Shown here one piece after another: positions 16,872-25,016 of a stretch of DNA of 64,000 bases (position 1 is its first letter; every line of letters starts with the position of its first letter). This DNA is from JBBROS01 sp965217935. GTDB lineage: Bacteria > Pseudomonadota > Alphaproteobacteria > Acetobacterales > Acetobacteraceae. The notes beneath the pieces are model-generated. The model saw nothing but the letters and a program-made list of their open reading frames with translations. It was not told the origin of the DNA and did no database searches. Made by a program: the position numbers and the translations under genes. Location: assembly GCA_965217935.1 (NCBI GenBank), contig OZ244581.1, forward strand, positions 3,782,001-3,846,000. Direction: 5' to 3'.

Positions 16872-17753
16872 TCAAGCCCGCCGCGTCACCGCGCGCCCGA
16901 ACAGGCCGGAGGGCCGGGTCCAGAGCACCGCGACGAGGATCAGGAAGGCCACGACCTCCTTCAGCCCGGAGGAGAAATAGGCCGCCGTCATCACCTCGAT
17001 GATGCCGAGCGCGAACCCGGCCAGCACCGCGCCGCGCAGGTCCCCCATGCCGCCGACGATGATGACGACGAAGCCGCGCAGCATCATCGTCTCGCCCATG
17101 TAGGGCTGCACCGCATTGAAGTTCAGCCCGATCAGCACCCCCCCGGCGCCTGCCAGCGCGCCCGAGACGAACGACACGACCGCCGCCGCCCGCCCGGTGT
17201 TGATGCCCATGAGCTGGGCCGCGTCCGGTTGCTCGGCCATCGCCCGGATCGCGAGGCCGAGCCGCGTGCCCCGCATCAGCGCCGCGAGCGCGGCCACGAG
17301 CACGGCCGTAGCACCCAGGATCAGCGCCTGCGCGGCCGTGACGCGGACGGGGCCGATGGTGAACGCCTCGGCGCTGATCACGTCGGGCGGCAGGCGGCGG
17401 ATGCCGGTCCCGAGCCACGCGGCGAGGACCGCGTACAGCGCCAGCACGCCCCCCAGCGTGACCATCAGGAACGAAAGCTCCGGCGCGCGGCGATGGCGCA
17501 GCCGGGTGAGCAGCAGGGCGTCGAGCGCCACCGCGACGACGCCTGCCCCGACAGCGGCCAGAGGCAAGGCGGCCCAGATGCCTAGACCGGCGGTTTCCGT
17601 CAGCCACAAGGCGAGCAGGGCGCCCACGGAGAAGTAGAAGCCGTATGTCAGGTTGATCACCCGCAGCACGCCGAACATCAGCGTGAAGCCGAGAGCGAAC
17701 AGGGCATAGGTGGCGCCGAGCAGGATGCCGTTCACGAGCTGTTGCGCGAGCAT
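16872..17753 (-). CDS. livH: Branched-chain amino-acid-type ABC permease LivH
   Basis: Inner-membrane permease of 293 residues. The N-terminus QQLVNGILLGATYALFALG is the classic LivH start. The coupling loop region is MRGTRLGLAIRAMAEQPDAAQLMGI (about 184-208). It is the first gene of the four-gene operon, preceded by a 279-bp AT-richer spacer that should hold its promoter. No periplasmic binding-protein gene (livJ/livK) is present on either side, which is unusual for a complete transporter operon. Confidence 0.92.
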   Translation of the reverse strand: MLAQQLVNGILLGATYALFALGFTLMFGVLRVINLTYGFYFSVGALLALWLTETAGLGIWAALPLAAVGAGVVAVALDALLLTRLRHRRAPELSFLMVTLGGVLALYAVLAAWLGTGIRRLPPDVISAEAFTIGPVRVTAAQALILGATAVLVAALAALMRGTRLGLAIRAMAEQPDAAQLMGINTGRAAAVVSFVSGALAGAGGVLIGLNFNAVQPYMGETMMLRGFVVIIVGGMGDLRGAVLAGFALGIIEVMTAAYFSSGLKEVVAFLILVAVLWTRPSGLFGRAVTRRA

Positions 17754-18032
17754 CGGGCGGCTATATGGGAGTTGTCATGGCTCGTCCAGGCGAAGGGAGG
17801 GCGAGGACCAGCGGGCGCAATGGGTCCGGGCGCGCGCGGTTTGATAATCTATAAACAACGTTCGAAATAAAGCGTAATACTTGATCATCCAATATCTTAC
17901 TTTCCTGCCTGTTCAGCGAGAATGGTCCGAAACTGTCGTATGACATTGCGATATAAAAACGTTCCTGCTAGGTAGCTTCGAGTTGCCGACGCCGCCGGCG
18001 TTGGCCCATTCAAGTCGCATCAGGAGCCCTAA
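17754..18032. promoter_or_regulatory. AT-rich divergent promoter region
   Basis: This 279-bp gap separates the divergent livH and PEP-CTERM genes. About 17835-17965 is far more AT-rich than the surrounding DNA (for example tgataatctataaacaacg and gcgatataaaaacgttc), as expected for promoters in both directions. A ribosome-binding site caggag precedes the 18033 start. No operator could be identified with confidence. Confidence 0.45.
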
Positions 18033-18743
18033 ATGCGTTACGCTGTCCTCGCCCTTGCGCTGTTGGCTGCTATTCCGGCGCGCGCGGCCGTCGTCTTCTC
18101 CGACAGCTTCGAGAGCCCCGCTGCAGGCGTTGGAGGCGAGCCCGGCGCCATCGCCGGCGCGCCGCCGGGCTGGGAGTTCATCGACCAGGGCGGCTTCACC
18201 GGCGTCTACGACCAAGGCTCGACCGGACGGCTGTCTTATATTCCGGACGGCAGACAGTTCGCCTACATCGGCCGCACCCAGGACAGCGCCGGCGGCGGGT
18301 TGCTGATCCGGGATTCCGGCCTGACCATTGCTCAGGGCAACACCTATACCTTCCAGTCGTTCGTCGGAGCCGATGACGCATCTGCCAACCAGGATCTCTG
18401 GCAGCTCGAACTCTGGTCCGGACGGCCGCTCGACGTGGGCAGCTCCCTGCTCGGCCTGGCCAACGCAAGCACCCTGGGCGCCAGCAGTCCCGATCCCCTG
18501 GATTGGGCGCTTAACGCAGTCTCCTATGCCGCGTCCGCCAACGCGGGCGAGCTTTGGGTTGCTCTGAACATGCTCGCTCCAGCGGCGCCCGGGGCGTTCG
18601 ACGACGCGGTTTATGACGTGGCAAGCCTGAACGTGGCGGCGGCGCCGACCCAGGCGGTGCCGGAACCCGGCGCAGTCGGCTTGCTGCTGGTCGGGCTGCT
18701 CGCCGCCGGTTTTGTACGGCGCCGGCGCGACTTTCAGTTCTGA
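18033..18743 (+). CDS. PEP-CTERM sorting-domain protein
   Basis: An exported protein of 236 residues. A signal peptide (cleavage near ARA, residue 18) is followed by a region suggestive of a lectin- or beta-sandwich-like fold (DSFESPAAGVGG, then GWEFIDQGGFTGVYD). The C-terminus has the exosortase target VPEPGAVGLLLVG, a hydrophobic helix and the basic tail RRRRDF. PEP-CTERM proteins are processed by exosortase and are linked to exopolysaccharide in other bacteria; no exosortase or polysaccharide genes lie in this window. The gene is isolated, with its own promoter region and a hairpin after it. Function unknown. Confidence 0.85.
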   Translation: MRYAVLALALLAAIPARAAVVFSDSFESPAAGVGGEPGAIAGAPPGWEFIDQGGFTGVYDQGSTGRLSYIPDGRQFAYIGRTQDSAGGGLLIRDSGLTIAQGNTYTFQSFVGADDASANQDLWQLELWSGRPLDVGSSLLGLANASTLGASSPDPLDWALNAVSYAASANAGELWVALNMLAPAAPGAFDDAVYDVASLNVAAAPTQAVPEPGAVGLLLVGLLAAGFVRRRRDFQF

Positions 18744-18798
18744 AACGAGCCGAATCAACCCGCTCAGCCCGCGCCTTCGAGGCATAGGCTGACACGAG

Positions 18799-18822
18799 GC
18801 CCGCCGGACATGACCGGCGGGC
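18799..18822. terminator. Bidirectional hairpin between convergent genes
   Basis: A perfect 9-bp stem gcccgccgg / ccggcgggc with a 6-nt loop lies between the stop of the PEP-CTERM gene and the stop of the convergent DUF1217 gene. The T-run is short (ttgt), so termination strength is uncertain. Confidence 0.55.
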
Positions 18823-18841
18823 TTGTCGCTGTCATGTCCCA

Positions 18842-19666
18842 TTACGCAAACAAGCTGGCGAGCCCGGTGGCGCCACCGCTGCCGTCGCTTGCCTGCGCCC
18901 CTTTCGCAATCAGATAGCGCCGGGTGAACTGCTCCACGAACGCGGGCTTCTGGAATTGGCTGACGTCCAGCCGGTCCGTGATGGCTTTCTGTTGCGCGTC
19001 GAGCGATTGGAACGCGATCTGCAGCGGAATCCCGAGAGCCGTCGTCACCACGTCGCGCAAAGTGGCGTCACCGAGTATATCGACGGCGTTCTTGATCTGC
19101 CCGGCCCGTTCGCGGAAATCGAGCGCCTTGGACAGACCCGGCGTCGTCTGGTCCAACCCCGTCCGCCATTGCACTTCCGCATACCCATCCGTGATCGCGG
19201 CGATGACTGAGGGCGTCTTGAGCACGTCCAGCCCTTTGTTGGCGAAGTCATACGTCTTGGCCACGGACAGCCATTGCGTGTTCGGCAGCTTCTCCGCGAG
19301 CGAGCCTGGCTTGGACGTATCGGACAGCAGCGCCTTGCTGGCCAGCGCCACGTAATCGCTCTGATCGCCAAGGCCGTTGGCCGTCAGCAACACCTTTCTC
19401 GCCTGCGGGTTGGCGAGCAGCTCAGCCGGCGTCTTGGCCGATGCGACCGCCGCCTGGAACGCCGCGATGTCCCGCTTGGCCTGCGGCTCGTCCGCCGCCG
19501 CCGCGACGCCCTTCGTCTGCGACTTCAACGCCGTCTGCAACGCCGTGATCGGGTTGCCGCCGACGGCCCCCGACGAGGCGCGGCCGTTGAGGATGTTGAG
19601 CAGCGAGCTGGCCGGGTCATAGGACGGCGATGGCAGCAGGCTGAGGGAGAGCGCGCTGATGTTCAT
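18842..19666 (-). CDS. DUF1217 (flagellar-associated) protein
   Basis: A 274-residue, mostly helical, non-membrane protein. The internal pattern (AFQAAVASAKTPAELLANP, ARKVLLTANGLGDQ, then SLAEKLPNTQW) is the DUF1217 repeat. In alphaproteobacteria such proteins are usually encoded in flagellar gene clusters and may be exported, but no flagellar gene is visible here, so this copy is an orphan. The ATG at 19666 begins the conserved N-terminus MNISALSLSL. The upstream open frame is antisense to cbiB and was rejected. It is divergent from cbiB with a 51-bp gap. Confidence 0.75.
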   Translation of the reverse strand: MNISALSLSLLPSPSYDPASSLLNILNGRASSGAVGGNPITALQTALKSQTKGVAAAADEPQAKRDIAAFQAAVASAKTPAELLANPQARKVLLTANGLGDQSDYVALASKALLSDTSKPGSLAEKLPNTQWLSVAKTYDFANKGLDVLKTPSVIAAITDGYAEVQWRTGLDQTTPGLSKALDFRERAGQIKNAVDILGDATLRDVVTTALGIPLQIAFQSLDAQQKAITDRLDVSQFQKPAFVEQFTRRYLIAKGAQASDGSGGATGLASLFA

Positions 19667-19717
19667 CGCCTCACCATAGTCGCGATCGGTGAACCAAGCG
19701 TTAAGATCGGTCCGGTC

Positions 19718-20695
19718 ATGCTGCCTGAAATGTTTGCCTCGAACCTCATCCTGGTCACGGCGGCGTTGCTCGTCGAGGCCGCCGCCGGCTACCCGAATAC
19801 GGCGTTCCGCGCGATACGGCACCCGGTCGTCTGGATCGGGGCCTTGATCGCCTGGCTCGACCGGCACCTCAACCGCCCGCGCAACGGGCGGCTGCGAGGA
19901 CTCGCCGCGCTGCTGCTTCTGCTCGTGTCCGCAGCGGCAGCCGCGGCAGGCGTGTCCAGCCTCATCCACGCGGCCTTGCCGGCATGGGCCGGGGCGGCGC
20001 TCGCGGCCGTGCTCGCCAGCTCGATGCTCGCCCAGCGCAGCCTCGCCGCGCATGTCGGAGCGGTCGCTGCCGCGCTCCGTCAGGGCCTGCCGCAAGCCCG
20101 CGCCGCCGTTTCCCACATCGTGGGGCGCGACCCCGAACGCCTCGACGAAGCCGCCGTCGCCCGCGCCGCGGTCGAGAGCCTGGCCGAAAACTTCGCCGAC
20201 GGGGTGGTGGCGCCGGTGGTCTGGGGCTGCCTGCTCGGCCTGCCCGGCATGGCGCTCTATAAAGCCGCCAACACGGCGGACAGCATGATCGGCCACCGCA
20301 CGCCCCGGCATGAGCAGTTCGGCTGGGCCGCGGCCTGCTTCGACGATGCGGTCAACCTTCCCGCTTCCCGTCTGGCGGCGGCCTGGCTGATCCTGGCAGC
20401 CGCGCTCCTGCCCGGCGCGAGTCCCGCGGACGCCTGCCGGGCCGTATGGCGGGACGCACGGCGCCACCGCTCCCCCAATGCCGGATGGCCGGAGGCGGCG
20501 ATGGCCGGCGCGCTTGGCCTGCGTTTGGCCGGGCCGCGCAGCTACGGCGGCCGGATCGTCGAGGATGCCTGGATGGGCCACGGCCGGGCCTGCGCCGACG
20601 CGCGGGACATCTGCCGCGCGCTGCGCCTCTACCGCCTCGCCTGCGCCATCCAGGCTGCCGTGATCGGCCTGTTCGCGGTCATCGCGCTAAGCTGA
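19718..20695 (+). CDS. cbiB: Adenosylcobinamide-phosphate synthase CbiB/CobD
   Basis: Membrane enzyme of 325 residues that attaches the aminopropanol (phosphate) arm to adenosylcobyric acid. It has several hydrophobic segments (about 10-25, 55-100 and the C-terminal helix) and the family blocks HPVVWIG, VGRDPERLDE (about 130), ESLAENFADGVVAP (about 150-163), YKAANTADSMIGH (about 182-194) and the C-terminal SYGGRIVEDAWMG. A second ATG lies 12 bases downstream. Its partner L-threonine-phosphate decarboxylase gene (cobC) is absent here. The 3' end overlaps the convergent cobQ by 17 bp. Confidence 0.94.
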   Translation: MLPEMFASNLILVTAALLVEAAAGYPNTAFRAIRHPVVWIGALIAWLDRHLNRPRNGRLRGLAALLLLLVSAAAAAAGVSSLIHAALPAWAGAALAAVLASSMLAQRSLAAHVGAVAAALRQGLPQARAAVSHIVGRDPERLDEAAVARAAVESLAENFADGVVAPVVWGCLLGLPGMALYKAANTADSMIGHRTPRHEQFGWAAACFDDAVNLPASRLAAAWLILAAALLPGASPADACRAVWRDARRHRSPNAGWPEAAMAGALGLRLAGPRSYGGRIVEDAWMGHGRACADARDICRALRLYRLACAIQAAVIGLFAVIALS

Positions 20696-22130
20696 GCAGC
20701 CGGTCCACGTCCAGGTGCCGCTCCAGGTGGCCAGCCAGCCCGTCAAGCGCCGCCTCGACCGCCGCCTCGTGCCGATGATCCGATACGGGCGCCCCCAGCC
20801 GCCGCAACCAGGCCGCCCGCTGGGCATCGTGCTGGAACAACCCGTGCACGTAGGTCCCAGCCACCAGCCCGTCGGCGCTCGTCGCTCCATCCATCCGGCC
20901 GTCGGCAAAGCGCAGGTGCGGGCGGGCGGCGTCGGCGCCGGCGGTGCGCCCCATGTGCATCTCGTAGCCCTCGAACGCCGACCCATCCAGGCTGCAGCCA
21001 CGCACGGCGCCCAGCCGCTTCTTCGCGGTCAGCACCGTCTCGACCTCCAGCAGCCCAAGCCCCGCGACGCTGCCGGGCCTCCCCTCCACCCCCTCCGGGT
21101 CCGACACCGTCCGCCCGAGCATCTGATACCCCCCGCACACCCCCAGCACCCGCCCGCCCCGCCGCCTGTGCGCCAGCAGGTCGATGTCCCACCCGGATGC
21201 GCGGAACGCGTTCAGATCAGCAATCGTGCTCTTCGACCCGGGCAGCAGCACGAGGTCGCATACCGGCAGCGGCTCGCCGGGCTTGACCAGCGCCACGTCG
21301 ATCCCCGGCTCCTGCGCCAGCGGGTCAAGGTCGTCGAAATTGGCGATCATCGGCAGCAGCGGGACGGCGACCCGCACGGGCGCCCCCGGCCGCGAGCAGC
21401 CCTGCCGCAACTCCGCCGCGTCCTCCGCCGGCAGCAAGCGGGCGTCCGGGAAGTGCGGCACCAGCCCCATCGCCGGCCACCCGCTCCGCTCGGCGATGAA
21501 CGCCATGCCGTCGGCGAACAGCCCCAGGTCGCCCCGCATCTTGTTGACGATGAATCCCCGCACCATCGCCGCGTCCCCGGCGTCCAGCACGGCCCGCGTC
21601 CCCACCAGGCTGGCGATGACCCCGCCCCGGTCGATGTCGCCCACCAGCACCACCGGCGTCCCGCTCGCCCGCGCGAAGCCCATGTTGGCGATGTCCCCCG
21701 TTCGCAGATTGACCTCCGACGCGCTGCCGGCGCCCTCCACCAGCACCAGCTTCGCCTCGCGCTGCAGCCGCCGGAAGCTGTCCAGAACGTCAGGCATGAG
21801 GCCCGGCTTCATCGCCTGGTACTCCCGCGCCCGCGCCGTGGCCCGGACCCGGCCTTGCACCACCACCTGCGCGCCGATTTCACTCTGCGGCTTCAGCAGC
21901 ACCGGGTTCATGTGCACGCTGGGGACCACCCCCGCCGCCCTTGCCTGCAACGCCTGCGCCCGCCCGATCTCGCCGCCATCGGCCGTGACCGCGGCGTTGT
22001 TGGACATGTTCTGCGGCTTGAAGGGGCGCACGGCGATGCCGCGGCGCAGGCAGGCGCGAGCAAGGCCGGCGACGAGCAAGGACTTGCCGACGCTGGAGCC
22101 GGTGCCTTGCAGCATGAGGGCGCGGGTCAA
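20679..22130 (-). CDS. cobQ: Cobyric acid synthase
   Basis: ATP-dependent amidotransferase that amidates four side chains of adenosylcobyrinic acid a,c-diamide. The N-terminal P-loop-like motif is GTGSSVGKS, and the C-terminal class I glutamine-amidotransferase domain has the nucleophile Cys in VCGGYQMLG (about 330). The start is probably TTG at 22130, because MTRALMLQGTGS matches the family N-terminus; the alternative ATG at 22115 would remove five residues. Length 483 is normal. It is the last gene of the leftward group cobU, cobO, NmrA-like gene, cobQ. Confidence 0.95.
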   Translation of the reverse strand: MTRALMLQGTGSSVGKSLLVAGLARACLRRGIAVRPFKPQNMSNNAAVTADGGEIGRAQALQARAAGVVPSVHMNPVLLKPQSEIGAQVVVQGRVRATARAREYQAMKPGLMPDVLDSFRRLQREAKLVLVEGAGSASEVNLRTGDIANMGFARASGTPVVLVGDIDRGGVIASLVGTRAVLDAGDAAMVRGFIVNKMRGDLGLFADGMAFIAERSGWPAMGLVPHFPDARLLPAEDAAELRQGCSRPGAPVRVAVPLLPMIANFDDLDPLAQEPGIDVALVKPGEPLPVCDLVLLPGSKSTIADLNAFRASGWDIDLLAHRRRGGRVLGVCGGYQMLGRTVSDPEGVEGRPGSVAGLGLLEVETVLTAKKRLGAVRGCSLDGSAFEGYEMHMGRTAGADAARPHLRFADGRMDGATSADGLVAGTYVHGLFQHDAQRAAWLRRLGAPVSDHRHEAAVEAALDGLAGHLERHLDVDRLLSLAR

Positions 22131-22163
22131 GGCAAGGCCCGTGTTCGCAGCGCCCCGGGATTG

Positions 22164-23042
22164 TCAGCCAGCCATCGCCGGCTTCAGCTCCTGCTCGGCC
22201 CACTCGCGGAAGCTGGTCGGCCCGGTGTTGGCGGGCGTGCGCGGGGTTGCGTTGTCCATGCCTTCGTTCTTGGCGCGCATCATGTCGACGTAGCCCTGAG
22301 CAAACGCGTCGCTCATGCCGCGCTGCATCAGTTGTGCCTTGAAGCCGTCGAACGGAATCTGCTGGTAGCGCACCTCGCGGCCGAGCACGTCGGAGATGAT
22401 TGCGGCGACCTCGTTGAACGACAGGTCCTGCGGCCCCAGCAGCGGCGCGTCCGCCTGACCGGTCCAGGACCGGTCCCGCAGCAGCCGGGCCGCGGCGGCG
22501 CCCATGTCGCGCGTGGCGGTATGCGGCACCTTCTTGTCCGGGTCGAGCGGGCCGAACATCTGCCCTTTGCCGATTGCGTCCGCCTGCATCAACGTATTGT
22601 CCATGAAAGCCGGCATCGCCAGGCTGCGGACCGCGGCGTCGGTCCCGTTCAGCATATCGACCATGCGGATCGCCGCGCTGGCCAGTCCGGCCCTGTCCTG
22701 CCATTCGGTGCCGCGTCCGAGCGCGGTGACCACGACAACGCGCGCGACGTTGTGATGACGGATGGCGTCAGCCGCAGGGCGGGTGAAATCGAGATAGGTG
22801 GCGTCCAGTGTCTCCGCCGGGTTGGGCGGCGCGAGCCAGAACACCGCCTCCGCGCCGTCGAACGCGCGCTCGACCACAGCCGCGTCGCCGTGTGAGCCCT
22901 CGACCACCTCGGCCCGGCCACGGACCGCCTGCGGCAGCTTGTCCGGGTGGCGCGCGACAAGGCGCACCGTCTCGCCGGCGTCGAGCAGGTGCTGCACGAC
23001 GTGATGCCCGATGTTGCCAGTCGGCGTGGTGACGACGATCAT
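22164..23042 (-). CDS. NmrA-like NAD(P)-binding protein
   Basis: A 292-residue atypical SDR (NmrA/HSCARG-like). The N-terminal nucleotide-binding motif is TPTGNIGHHV (about residues 5-14). FWLAPPNP near 75 and a C-terminal substrate region (DLSFNEVAAIISDVLGREV) fit NAD(P)H-binding family members related to quinone oxidoreductase 2. It lacks an obvious Tyr-x-x-x-Lys pair, as is usual in this group. It interrupts the cob genes between cobO and cobQ on the same strand, with gaps of 33 and 88 bp. No corrin-related function is known for the family, so it is probably a passenger. Confidence 0.85.
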   Translation of the reverse strand: MIVVTTPTGNIGHHVVQHLLDAGETVRLVARHPDKLPQAVRGRAEVVEGSHGDAAVVERAFDGAEAVFWLAPPNPAETLDATYLDFTRPAADAIRHHNVARVVVVTALGRGTEWQDRAGLASAAIRMVDMLNGTDAAVRSLAMPAFMDNTLMQADAIGKGQMFGPLDPDKKVPHTATRDMGAAAARLLRDRSWTGQADAPLLGPQDLSFNEVAAIISDVLGREVRYQQIPFDGFKAQLMQRGMSDAFAQGYVDMMRAKNEGMDNATPRTPANTGPTSFREWAEQELKPAMAG

Positions 23043-23130
23043 GCGAAGCCTCTCCAAAGGGTAATCACATGACATAGGCACGGAGTCGCGCACGATCCAC
23101 ACGCCAGGGCGCAGATCGAACGGGACGCTG

Positions 23131-23739
23131 TCAAAACTCCACCCCCTCCTGCGCCTTCACCCCCGCCGCGAAATGATGCTTCACCAGCGTCATCTCCGTC
23201 ACCATGTCCGCCGCCTCGATCAACGACGCCCGCGCGTTCCGCCCCGTCACCACCACGTGCAGCCCGGCCGGACGCGCCCGCAACGCCTCCACCACCTCCG
23301 CCTCCGGCAGGTAGTCGTAACGCAGCGCGATATTCAACTCGTCCAGCACCAGCAGCCCGAGGCCCGGCCGCCGCATCAACGCCCGCGCCTGCTCCCACGC
23401 CCGCCGCGCCGCCGCCACGTCGCGCGCCCGGTCCTGCGTCTCCCAGGTGAACCCTTCCCCCATCGTATGCCACTCGACCAGGTCGCCGAACCGCAGCAGG
23501 GCCTCCCGCTCCCCGGTGGACCACGCGCCCTTGACGAACTGCACCACCCCGCACGCCCGCCCCCGCCCCAGCATCCGCAGCAGCAGCCCGAACGCCGCCG
23601 TCGTCTTGCCCTTGCCCGGCCCGGTATGGACCATCAGCAAGCCCTTCTCGATCGTCTTGGACGCGACTTCGGCGTCCTGCACAGCCTTCCGCTTAACCAT
23701 CTTGGCGGCGTAGCGGGCCTCGTCGTCATCCTGGCTCAT
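23131..23739 (-). CDS. cobO: Cob(I)yrinic acid a,c-diamide adenosyltransferase
   Basis: CobO/BtuR-type enzyme of 202 residues that transfers the 5'-deoxyadenosyl group of ATP to Co(I) corrinoids. The P-loop GPGKGKTTAAFG lies at about residues 39-50, followed by the conserved VQFVKGAWSTGE, TWETQDRARD and LLVLDELNIALRYDYLP blocks. The length is typical. Its start overlaps the cobU stop by 4 bp. The N-terminal stretch of basic residues (KMVKRKAVQDAEVASK) is usual for CobO. Confidence 0.95.
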   Translation of the reverse strand: MSQDDDEARYAAKMVKRKAVQDAEVASKTIEKGLLMVHTGPGKGKTTAAFGLLLRMLGRGRACGVVQFVKGAWSTGEREALLRFGDLVEWHTMGEGFTWETQDRARDVAAARRAWEQARALMRRPGLGLLVLDELNIALRYDYLPEAEVVEALRARPAGLHVVVTGRNARASLIEAADMVTEMTLVKHHFAAGVKAQEGVEF

Positions 23740-24266
23740 CGCTTCACCTGCACCGCAATGCCGGCCACGAGCAAGTCCACCGCCTCCGCCCGCGCCGCCA
23801 GCCGCTGGTGCAGCAGGCCGGCCGCGTCGCGGAAACGCCGGGCCAGGGCGTTCTCGGGGACGATGCCGAGGCCGACCTCGTTCGAGACCAGCACCGCAGG
23901 CCCGGCCCGCGCGTCGAGCGCCCGATCCAGCGCCCGCATCGCCGCCTCCACGTCACGGCCCGCCAGCAGCAAGTTGCTCACCCAGAGCGTCAGGCAGTCC
24001 ACCAGCACCGGACCCGGCATCCCCAACGCCGCCGGCAAATCAAACGGCGCCTCCACCGTGTCCCACCCCGCCGACCGCCGTGCCCGGTGCCCGGCGATCC
24101 GCGCCCGCATCTCGTCGTCGAACGCCTGCCCGGTCGCCACGTACGTCCAGGGCGGCGGCAGGCGCATGACCAGCGCCTCCGCGTGCCGGCTCTTGCCCGA
24201 GCGCGCGCCGCCCAGCACCAGCGTGAGAGGAGGAAGGGATTTGCTCGTCACCGCGAACGAGGACAT
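23736..24266 (-). CDS. cobU: Adenosylcobinamide kinase/guanylyltransferase
   Basis: Bifunctional enzyme of 176 residues (CobP in Pseudomonas naming) that phosphorylates adenosylcobinamide and converts it to the GDP form. The P-loop GGARSGKSRHAE is near residues 19-30. YVATGQAFDDEMRARI, DCLTLWVSNLL and VSNEVGLGIVPE are all family blocks. It starts divergently from the riboswitch-led DUF1636-cobW operon and heads a leftward operon with cobO. Confidence 0.95.
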   Translation of the reverse strand: MSSFAVTSKSLPPLTLVLGGARSGKSRHAEALVMRLPPPWTYVATGQAFDDEMRARIAGHRARRSAGWDTVEAPFDLPAALGMPGPVLVDCLTLWVSNLLLAGRDVEAAMRALDRALDARAGPAVLVSNEVGLGIVPENALARRFRDAAGLLHQRLAARAEAVDLLVAGIAVQVKR

Positions 24267-24273
24267 ATTACGC

Positions 24274-24460
24274 CTTGATGGTTCTTCCTAGCGGCCCCAG
24301 GCCGAGAGGACGATGAAAAGGGAAGCCGGTGCGACGCCGGCGCTGTCCCCGCAACTGTAAGCGGCGAGACCCCTGCCGCATGCCACTGGGCCCGCGCCTG
24401 GGAAGGCAGGCAGGGATCGTGGGCGACCCGCCCGAAGCCGCGAGCCAGGAGACCTGCCAT
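24274..24460 (+). promoter_or_regulatory. Cobalamin (AdoCbl) riboswitch
   Basis: The segment has the conserved core in order: ggaagccggtgcgac, a paired gccggcgctg, ccccgcaactgtaagcggcg, the B12-box-like gccactggg region, gcctgggaaggc, and the closing gagccaggagacctgcc. It lies upstream of the DUF1636-cobW-cobN operon in the same orientation, in the 390-bp gap after cobU. High coenzyme B12 should reduce expression of the downstream cob genes. The approximately 195 bases between the aptamer and the DUF1636 start form the expression platform; its hairpins were not resolved. Confidence 0.95.
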
Positions 24461-24656
24461 CAGCCGCGCCCTGACCGGGGCGGTGACGGAACGCGACGCC
24501 GGGCGGGGTGCCCCGGCGGCGGCGATGCGGCTCAGCCCGCAACCGTCCCGGCCATGCGCGGCCGGAGTGCCGGTTGCGAGGCCCGGGCCACGTCGTCCCG
24601 CGGGCGGGGGCCCGGGGGCGCTTGGCATCTCGCGCTTGCCCAAGGACGCCGACCCC

Positions 24657-25016
24657 ATGCCCACGCTCCACGTCTGCACCACCTGCCGCGCGGGCCGCCC
24701 GCTGCCCGAGGGCGAGACCCCGCCCGGCCAATTCATGTTCGAATCCGTCGCAGCACGGGCCGGGCCGGACATCGACGTGCTCCCGGTCAAATGCCTGTCG
24801 AGCTGCGACAACGGCTGCGCCGCCGCCATCTCCGCGCCCGGCAAGTGGACCTACCTGCTGGGCCGCCTCGATCCGGGCCTGACCGCGGACCTGCTGGCCT
24901 ACGCGCAAACCTACGCCCAGCACCCCACCGGCACCGTCCTGCCCTCCAAGCGCCCCGCCTCGCTGGCCCGCATCGTCCTGGGCCGGATGCCGGACCTTTC
25001 GGAGCGCGCGGCATGA
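24657..25016 (+). CDS. DUF1636 metal-binding-type protein
   Basis: A 119-residue cytoplasmic protein with two cysteine groups, CTTCRAG (starting at residue 7) and CLSSCDNGC (about 50-58), the latter resembling the ferredoxin-like fold of DUF1636. Such genes often sit beside cobW under a B12 riboswitch, so a role in cobalt handling or corrinoid synthesis is likely but unproven. The ATG at 24657 is chosen because MPTLHVCTTC matches the family N-terminus; the frame is open about 170 bases further upstream but overlaps the riboswitch region. The stop overlaps cobW by 4 bp. Confidence 0.85.
   Translation: MPTLHVCTTCRAGRPLPEGETPPGQFMFESVAARAGPDIDVLPVKCLSSCDNGCAAAISAPGKWTYLLGRLDPGLTADLLAYAQTYAQHPTGTVLPSKRPASLARIVLGRMPDLSERAA

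Noticed and set aside
24483..24656. Upstream extension of the DUF1636 protein
   Set aside because: The sequence lies between riboswitch and gene, is Pro/Gly/Arg-rich, and the family begins at MPTLHVCTTC.
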